Assembly (NCBI GenBank): GCA_964585305.1
Contig: CAZPDM010000001.1
Location: 62,001-126,000 of the forward strand
DNA from: CAZPDM01 sp964585305
GTDB lineage: Bacteria > Planctomycetota > Uabimicrobiia > Uabimicrobiales > JABWCH01
DNA length: 64,000 nucleotides
Reading direction: 5' to 3'
Each line of letters begins with the position of its first letter. Positions within the stretch are counted from its first letter, which is position 1. The notes beneath the pieces are model-generated. The model made no database searches, was not told the origin of the DNA, and saw only the letters and a program-made list of their open reading frames with translations. The translations under genes were made by a program, and so were the position numbers. Positions 58,567-64,000 of this stretch are shown piece by piece.

Positions 58567-59407
58567 AGAAAGTTGGATTAAGTTTGCTTTAACAATAATT
58601 GCTTGTTCCGCAATTTCTGCACTAGCTTTAATTACTTTTTTTATATTTTGGGAAGGGCTTCCAATTATATGGAAAACTGGAATTTGGAATTTTATTTCTG
58701 GTTTAAAATGGGCACCAACAAAAGGAAAATTTGGTATTTTAGCAATGATACTTGGATCTTTTGAGGTTACTTTTGGCGCAATGTTGGTTGGAATGCCTTT
58801 AGCTTTAACTTGTGCTATCTATCTGGCAGAATTTGCTTCTCCTAAAATGAGAAATTTTTTAAAACCAGCCATCGAATTATTAGCTGGAATTCCATCTGTT
58901 GTGTACGGATTTATAGGAATGATGGTTATTATTCCGCTTCTGCGAACAATGTTTGGAGGAAGTGGTTTTTCTGTGGCTGCTTGCTCTCTAGTTTTGGGAA
59001 TTATGATTTTGCCAACTATTACAAGCATATCATTTGATGCTTTAATGGCAGTACCTAGAAAATATCGAGAAGGCTCTTTAGCATTAGGTGCAACTCCTTG
59101 GCAAACAGTAAAAATGGTCGTTTTACCTGCAGCACGATCGGGTATTGTAGCAGCTGTTATATTGGGCATGGGACGCGCAATTGGTGAGACGATGGCCGTT
59201 ATTATGATTGCTGGAAACTCTCTTATTATTCCACTTTCTCCGTTTGATCCTGTGCGAACATTAACAAGTAATATTGCTTTGGAAATGGGATATGCTGCTG
59301 GGGAACATCGTCAGGCTCTTTTTGCAACAGGAATTGTTTTATTTATTGTGATTATGATTTTAAATTCATTTGCGAACTGGATTGCAAGTAAGGCAGGTTC
59401 AAGATGA
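58559..59407 (+). CDS. pstC: Phosphate ABC transporter permease PstC
   Basis: 282 residues, six membrane helices. The coupling motif E-G-S-L-A-L-G-A-T-P-W-Q-T-V and the R-A-I-G-E-T-M-A-V segment are typical. It overlaps pstS by eight bases and pstA by four (ATGA). Its stop is the only TGA stop found in the window. Confidence 0.94.
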   Translation: MNKESWIKFALTIIACSAISALALITFFIFWEGLPIIWKTGIWNFISGLKWAPTKGKFGILAMILGSFEVTFGAMLVGMPLALTCAIYLAEFASPKMRNFLKPAIELLAGIPSVVYGFIGMMVIIPLLRTMFGGSGFSVAACSLVLGIMILPTITSISFDALMAVPRKYREGSLALGATPWQTVKMVVLPAARSGIVAAVILGMGRAIGETMAVIMIAGNSLIIPLSPFDPVRTLTSNIALEMGYAAGEHRQALFATGIVLFIVIMILNSFANWIASKAGSR

Positions 59408-60234
59408 AACCTTATATTGAACAAAAAATAGCATTAGGAATTCTTCGCAGTGCGGCTGTAATTACATTATTGATTCTGGGGTTTATTTTAGTATATATTT
59501 TTTTCAAAGGTGTTCCCTCTATCAGTTGGGCATTTTTATGGCATAATTCCGAAGATATGGGACGTAGTGGTGGTATTTTTTCCTCGATTGTTGGTACATT
59601 TATGCTAGCAGGGCTTTCTCTTCTTATTGCAACACCATTGGGAGTTGGAACTGCGATTTTTTTAACTGAATATACTAGCGAATCTTTCATTACTAAAGTT
59701 ATTCGTTTTGGTGCTGATTGTCTATCGGGTATTCCTTCTATTATTTTTGGGCTATTTGGATTTGTCTTATTTGTAATTAAATTAGATTTAGGTTGGTGTA
59801 TTCTTTCTGGTGCTTTGACAATGTGTTTTATGATTTTGCCAACTATCATCCGTACTTCTGAAGAAGCCATTCGAGCTGTTCCGATGGAATTAAGAGAAGC
59901 CAGTCTATCTCTTGGAGCAAGCCAATGGCAAACTATTACTAAAGTAGTTATTCCAGAATCTATTCCAGGAATTATTACGGGTGTTGTACTTGGAATTGGC
60001 AGATGCGTAGGGGAAACTGCTGTAGTAATTTTTACCGCTGGTTCTGCCTTAGCTACGCCAACATCCATATTTGACTCTAGCCGTACTTTAGCTGTACATT
60101 TTTATATTATCTCGCGCGAAGGTATTTCTATTGCAAATGCGTTTGGAACAGCATTAGTTCTTGTAGTTTGCATTCTGATCATCAATATTATCACTTATAC
60201 TTTAATGCACCGTTACATCCGCAAAAAACACTAA
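59404..60234 (+). CDS. pstA: Phosphate ABC transporter permease PstA
   Basis: 276 residues, six membrane helices. The coupling loop R-E-A-S-L-S-L-G-A-S-Q-W-Q-T-I and R-C-V-G-E-T-A-V-V are typical of PstA. It pairs with PstC to form the phosphate channel. It is followed by two ATPase genes. Confidence 0.94.
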   Translation: MKPYIEQKIALGILRSAAVITLLILGFILVYIFFKGVPSISWAFLWHNSEDMGRSGGIFSSIVGTFMLAGLSLLIATPLGVGTAIFLTEYTSESFITKVIRFGADCLSGIPSIIFGLFGFVLFVIKLDLGWCILSGALTMCFMILPTIIRTSEEAIRAVPMELREASLSLGASQWQTITKVVIPESIPGIITGVVLGIGRCVGETAVVIFTAGSALATPTSIFDSSRTLAVHFYIISREGISIANAFGTALVLVVCILIINIITYTLMHRYIRKKH

Positions 60235-60259
60235 AAAATTTAACTTTTAGGAGTTAAGA

Positions 60260-61039
60260 ATGAGCGAGATAAAATTAAGAGTCAATGATTTTTCTTTAAA
60301 TTATCTTCCTAAAAATAAGGGAGAAAAGGCTTTTTTAGCATTATCTCATATTTCCATGGATATACCTTGTAATCATGTGATTAGTATTATTGGGCCGTCT
60401 CATTCTGGAAAAACAAGTTTGCTAAGGGCTATCAATAGGCTTGTAGAATTTCAAAAAAATGTTCAAATAACAGGCGATATTCTTATTGATAATGTTTCCA
60501 TTTATGCTAAAAATCTGGATTTATTTACTCTTCGACGTCGTATTGGGATGGTATTTGCTCGGCCTGTAGTTTTACCAAAAACAGTTTATGAAAATATTTG
60601 CTATGGTCCAAGAATTAAAGGCATTAAAGATCAAAAAGAATTAGATGCCATTGTTGAAGACTCTTTAGCTTCAGCATATCTTTGGGACGAAGTAAAAGAT
60701 CGTCTTCAAACACCAGCATTATCTCTTTCAGGTGGACAACAGCAACGACTTTGCATTGCAAGAGCTTTGGCATTACGGCCAGAAATTATTCTTTTAGATG
60801 AACCTACTTCAGCACTCGATCCTATTTCGACTGCAAAAATTGAAGATACATTAGCAGAATTGAAAGAAAAATATACTGTTATCCTTGTTACTAACAACAA
60901 TAAACAAGCTGCTCGTGTTGGAAATAAAACTGCTTTTTTTCTTATGGGCCAGATGATTGAATATGGAGATACCAAACAAATTTTTACCAGCCCACAACAG
61001 AAAAAGACAGAGGATTATATCACAGGCAGATTTGGTTAA
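60260..61039 (+). CDS. pstB1: Phosphate ABC transporter ATPase PstB, copy 1 (lacks Q-loop Gln and switch His)
   Basis: 259 residues. Walker A G-P-S-H-S-G-K-T-S (45-53), signature L-S-G-G-Q (156-160) and Walker B L-L-D-E-P (178-182) are intact. The Q-loop, normally V-F-Q-x-P, is V-F-A-R-P (A100), and the switch histidine, normally V-T-H-N, is V-T-N-N (N212). Its own ATP site is therefore predicted to hydrolyse poorly, while its signature can serve the partner subunit. It is encoded directly before PstB2. Confidence 0.92.
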   Translation: MSEIKLRVNDFSLNYLPKNKGEKAFLALSHISMDIPCNHVISIIGPSHSGKTSLLRAINRLVEFQKNVQITGDILIDNVSIYAKNLDLFTLRRRIGMVFARPVVLPKTVYENICYGPRIKGIKDQKELDAIVEDSLASAYLWDEVKDRLQTPALSLSGGQQQRLCIARALALRPEIILLDEPTSALDPISTAKIEDTLAELKEKYTVILVTNNNKQAARVGNKTAFFLMGQMIEYGDTKQIFTSPQQKKTEDYITGRFG

Positions 61040-61055
61040 CAGAGAGGTATTCATA

Positions 61056-61811
61056 ATGAATGAAATTTTGACCATAACCGATCTGAATTTCTACTATGGT
61101 GATTTTCATGCTTTAAAAAATGTTAATCTTCATATTCAAAAAAATACAATAGTCGCCTTAATAGGACCATCGGGTTGTGGGAAATCTACCCTACTTAAGG
61201 TACTTAATCGAATGACGGATTTGATACCAGGAAATAGGGTAGATGGAAAGATTATTTTTGAAGGCCATAATATATTTGCCCCAGAAATTGATATTACGAA
61301 ATTACGTAAGCAAATTGGGATGGTTTTTCAAAGTCCTAATCCTTTTCCTTTAAGTATAAAAGATAATATCACTTATGGGCCACGCGTTCATGGTGAAAAA
61401 GATAAAAATAAATTAGAAAAGATTGTCCAGGAGTCTTTAGAAGCGGTTTTACTTTGGGAACATGTTAAAGACAGACTTCATCAAAAAGCAACTGAATTGC
61501 AACCGGATGAACAGCAAAGATTGTGCATTGCTCGCTTGATTGCAGTTCAACCTGAAATTTTACTCATGGATGAGCCTTGTTCTTCCCTTGATCCAGTTGG
61601 GATTCAAGGAATTGAAGATTTGATGCAGAATCTCAAAGAAAAATATACAATTATTATTGTTACTCATAATATGCAGCAAGCTGCAAGATGTTCAGATTCT
61701 ACAGGTTTTATGCTATTAGGGGAACTTCTTGAATTTTCGGCAACTTCTCTTTTATTTTCCAGCCCTAAAGATAAAAGAACTAATGATTATATTTCTGGAC
61801 ATTATGGATAG
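61056..61811 (+). CDS. pstB2: Phosphate ABC transporter ATPase PstB, copy 2 (degenerate signature)
   Basis: 251 residues from the ATG at 61056 (AGAGAGG upstream). Walker A G-P-S-G-C-G-K-S-T (37-45), Q92 in V-F-Q-S-P, Walker B D172-E173 and H204 in V-T-H-N-M are intact. The ABC signature, normally L-S-G-G-Q, is L-Q-P-D-E (148-152). This is the mirror image of the defects in PstB1. The end of the operon is marked by a terminator. Confidence 0.92.
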   Translation: MNEILTITDLNFYYGDFHALKNVNLHIQKNTIVALIGPSGCGKSTLLKVLNRMTDLIPGNRVDGKIIFEGHNIFAPEIDITKLRKQIGMVFQSPNPFPLSIKDNITYGPRVHGEKDKNKLEKIVQESLEAVLLWEHVKDRLHQKATELQPDEQQRLCIARLIAVQPEILLMDEPCSSLDPVGIQGIEDLMQNLKEKYTIIIVTHNMQQAARCSDSTGFMLLGELLEFSATSLLFSSPKDKRTNDYISGHYG

Positions 61812-61850
61812 AAAAAAATCCTTGCTAATTTTAGCAAGGATTTTTTTTTA
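61812..61850 (+). terminator. Terminator of the pst operon
   Basis: Stem ATCCTTGCTAA / TTAGCAAGGAT, A-rich before and a T9 run after. Confidence 0.88.
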
Positions 61851-62070
61851 TAACTACTATATTTTTATTATGTTACAAATTTTTTCTAAAAAAAATAAAA
61901 ATACTTTATTTTCTTTTTTATTTTTTCATAAAAAAAGATACTATTATAGCGTGTTGAGAGATCCTTAAATAATTTTTCAACAATTATTTCTTTTTTAATT
62001 TTATTTAAAATCTCTCTTTTTTTTATTTTCTAATTTTTTTTTAGCATTCTATGAAAGGTTTTTATTTTTT

Positions 62071-63501
62071 ATGGAAAGTAAACTTCGGGATTTTTTAGAA
62101 ATTCCTTATGATGAATTGGAAAGTTTAAATTTAGAAGCAAAGCGAAAAGCCTTAGCTCGGCTTCCTATTGAAGAGGTTCAGTCATATTATTGTAAATATT
62201 TAATGGATGAAAAAAGAATTAAAGCTGTTACAGTTTGTTTTTCTGATATAGAAGGAAAATTTCATAGTCTTGATTACGATAAGAAATTTTTTCTTAAATC
62301 GCTTGATAATTTAACCTTTGATGGTTCTTCTATTCGCGGCTTTGCAGAACTTGAAGCTTCTGATTTACGCTTAATTCCAGACTGGTATTCTTTCCGATGG
62401 TTGCCAACAGATGTATTTGGCCCAGGAAAAGTTCTTTTATTCGCTTGCATCCATGAACAAGATGGCACTCCTCATCCTTGTGATATGCGTTCTCGTTTAA
62501 AAATTTATTTGGATGAATTATATAAAACACAAAATATCAATTTTTATGTTGCTCCAGAATTAGAAGGATTTGTTGTACAAGGCAAAAGCTCCGAACAGAA
62601 TTTTGATGAACGTGTTGGGTTCGAGCTTGCTTCAAAAGGCGGTTATTATCATACATTGCCAACATGTACGCTTAAGCAATTTATAGATCGATCTGCAGAA
62701 GCCCAACGTTGTATGGGATTTGAAAATGAGAAAGATCATCCCGAAGTTGCTCCATCACAGTTTGAACTCAACTATTCCTATACAGATGCTTTAATTGCAG
62801 GTGATCAAATACAGCTTTACAAACTTGCATGTCGCCAAATTGCACATGATTTGGACTTAACTGCAACTTTTCTTCCCAAGCCATTAGTTGGAATCAATGG
62901 AAGTGGAATGCACACAAATATTTCTTTGTCAAAAGGGAATACTAATTTATTTTATAGTGCTACGGGCAAGCATCATCTTTCTGATTTAGCATGGGAGTTT
63001 GTAGCGCGCATTTTAAATCATGCAAATGAAATGTGCTTAGTTCTTAACTCTAGTGTAAATTCTTATCGAAGACTCGATCCCAAATTTGAAGCCCCGAATC
63101 AAATTCGAGTTTCTGCAACAGATCGTGGAGCTATGATTAGATTACCTTTAGGAAATGAGCATTCTACTCGTTTAGAGGTACGTTCAGTTGCCCCAGATTC
63201 TAACCCATATTTTGTTGCATATACTTTGCTTCGCATTGGACTCGAAGGTGAGAAGACAAATATACATGAACACAAAGAAAATTGCAAAGTATTGCCTGGA
63301 GATATAGAAACAGCTATTCAATATTTTAAAGGCTCCAATTTGCTATCAAAAATATTAGGCTCAGATGTTATAACAAAATATGTTCAATGGAAGCAAGCTG
63401 TTGCTGATAGAGCTCCAAGAAATCTGGGAAAAACTATAAAAAATGGCGAAATTTTATATAACCATGAAGTAACTAATCAAGTTCTTTGGAATTTATTTTA
63501 A
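62071..63501 (+). CDS. glnA: Glutamine synthetase (GSI-like)
   Basis: 476 residues. F-D-G-S-S-I-R-G-F, the metal ligands of A-P-E-L-E-G-F and N-G-S-G-M-H are present. The C-terminal active-site region is L-G-N-E-H-S-T-R-L-E-V-R, a variant form, and the adenylylated Tyr segment N-L-Y-D-L-P of enterobacterial GS is missing, so control by adenylylation is unlikely. It makes glutamine from glutamate, ammonia and ATP. No GlnK or GlnR site was recognised nearby. AAAGG precedes the ATG by 13 bases. Confidence 0.88.
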   Translation: MESKLRDFLEIPYDELESLNLEAKRKALARLPIEEVQSYYCKYLMDEKRIKAVTVCFSDIEGKFHSLDYDKKFFLKSLDNLTFDGSSIRGFAELEASDLRLIPDWYSFRWLPTDVFGPGKVLLFACIHEQDGTPHPCDMRSRLKIYLDELYKTQNINFYVAPELEGFVVQGKSSEQNFDERVGFELASKGGYYHTLPTCTLKQFIDRSAEAQRCMGFENEKDHPEVAPSQFELNYSYTDALIAGDQIQLYKLACRQIAHDLDLTATFLPKPLVGINGSGMHTNISLSKGNTNLFYSATGKHHLSDLAWEFVARILNHANEMCLVLNSSVNSYRRLDPKFEAPNQIRVSATDRGAMIRLPLGNEHSTRLEVRSVAPDSNPYFVAYTLLRIGLEGEKTNIHEHKENCKVLPGDIETAIQYFKGSNLLSKILGSDVITKYVQWKQAVADRAPRNLGKTIKNGEILYNHEVTNQVLWNLF

Positions 63502-63507
63502 AGAATA

Positions 63508-63548
63508 AAAAAAATAAATAGATGCAAATTTGCATCTATTTATTTTTA
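63508..63548. terminator. Terminator between glnA and the convergent protease gene
   Basis: Stem AAATAAATAGATGCAAA / TTTGCATCTATTTATTT with T run on the plus side and A run on the other, so it should work both ways. Confidence 0.8.
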
Positions 63549-63564
63549 TGAAAAAAGATAATTT

Positions 63565-64000
63565 TTACTTATTTAAATTTTTATATTCAGAAATATTATT
63601 TAAGTCTAATTTCAGAGATTTTCCTAACGAAATAATTGCTTTTTGAATCACAACATCTTCTACATAATCACAAGCATATTCTTCTCCGCGTTCATCAATA
63701 ATTCGACTGCGTAGGCTTTCTCGTAACCATCTTCGTACGTCATTTTTAGAAGCGGTAGTGTTTAAAGATTGATACCAGTTTTCAAATTCTGGATAAAGTT
63801 CTGAAGAAGAAAGATCGTTTTCTGCTAATTTTTCAAAGATATTTTTTTGTGTAGTATAAAAACGATCTAGATATGCTGTGAAAACTTTTTTACTTTGGAG
63901 TTTATTTTTTTCTTCTAATTTTAAATTTTCTTCTTGAGAAAAAAAAGATTCAATATCTGGAATAATTCCATTACGTTTAGTGATTTTTCCATCGGATGAA
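63565..64000 (-). CDS. C-terminal part of an S41 carboxyl-terminal protease (truncated by window edge)
   Basis: 145 residues of the C-terminus; the start lies beyond the window. It enters with S-D-G-K-I-T-K-R-N-G-I-I-P-D-I-E-S, which matches the strand and G-x-x-P-D-I motif that ends the S41 catalytic domain. About 125 charged helical residues follow, a longer tail than in the 52029-53228 protease. The protease call rests on this one motif. Confidence 0.6.
   Translation of the reverse strand, partial: SSDGKITKRNGIIPDIESFFSQEENLKLEEKNKLQSKKVFTAYLDRFYTTQKNIFEKLAENDLSSSELYPEFENWYQSLNTTASKNDVRRWLRESLRSRIIDERGEEYACDYVEDVVIQKAIISLGKSLKLDLNNISEYKNLNK

Noticed and set aside
59412..60068. 218-codon minus-strand frame inside pstA
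   Set aside because: It is the antisense shadow of a well-supported pstA gene and shows no recognisable domain or ribosome site.
61851..62070. A glutamine or 2-oxoglutarate-type regulatory RNA before glnA
   Set aside because: The stretch is mostly A/T runs with no stable stem or recognisable glnA motif.
1..64000. tRNA or rRNA genes and intact insertion sequences
   Set aside because: I looked through the gene-free stretches and saw no cloverleaf-like sequence, rRNA segment or transposase; a covariance search would be needed to exclude unusual tRNAs.

Overview
The window is a low-GC bacterial chromosome segment, a scaffold with one 100-base run of N at 35399-35498. It uses the standard genetic code, has good Shine-Dalgarno sequences (often GAAAGG or GGAGG), and carries textbook sigma-70-like promoters. 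Housekeeping genes dominate. The accessory genes are HEAT-repeat proteins with signal peptides, a soluble Ser/Thr kinase, three PilT-type ATPases, an ECF sigma/anti-sigma pair, S8 and S41 proteases, and a biotin-dependent carboxyltransferase. This mix suggests a Gram-negative, type IV pilus-bearing bacterium of a deep lineage, perhaps Planctomycetota/PVC-like. That placement is inference from gene content, not phylogeny.

Layout. 1-1906 (minus): an operon of STAS-domain protein, truD and a window-truncated DUF218/SanA-like gene, with short overlaps. 1907-2223: a dispersed repeat copy. 2224-5835 (minus): a dihydroorotate-dehydrogenase-like flavoprotein, an EI24/CysZ-like membrane protein and a subtilase. 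5890-6089: a second repeat copy and a large inverted repeat over the subtilase promoter. 6088-11017 (minus): P-type ATPase, carboxyltransferase, biotin carrier. 11238-18464 (plus): a small unknown protein, a large exported HEAT protein, FecCD permease and ATPase, lepA. 18606-35326: a long ribosomal superoperon (S10-spc-alpha order, with secY, adk, map and rpoA) that lacks rplC (L3), rpmD (L30) and infA at their usual places. Structured non-coding stretches lie where L3 and L30 should be. After the gap: gltX. 37170-46754: TPR protein, Ser/Thr kinase, two PilT ATPases, a degenerate receiver protein and a HEAT protein. 46792-51913 (minus): gyrA, ECF sigma, zinc-finger anti-sigma, and an HtrA homologue without a catalytic triad. 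52029-53228 (minus): S41/PDZ protease. 53444-53580: third repeat copy. 53726-56731: exported HEAT protein and a third PilT. 56803-61811: phoU and a pstSCAB1B2 operon. 62071-63501: glutamine synthetase. 63565-64000 (minus): the C-terminal end of another S41 protease.

How the genes work together. The block 39601-46754 reads as one operon joining phosphorylation (kinase), pilus retraction motors (two PilTs), a receiver fold that has lost its phosphorylation chemistry, and a HEAT scaffold. The HEAT-PilT pairing recurs at 53726-56731, so a kinase/scaffold-controlled retraction system is the best candidate for an undescribed system here. Two other predictions rest directly on residues. The two PstB ATPases have lost complementary motifs, so they should form an asymmetric heterodimer with one good ATP site. 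The HtrA encoded with the sigma factor has lost His, Asp and Ser, so it should act as a binding or sensing protein rather than a protease.
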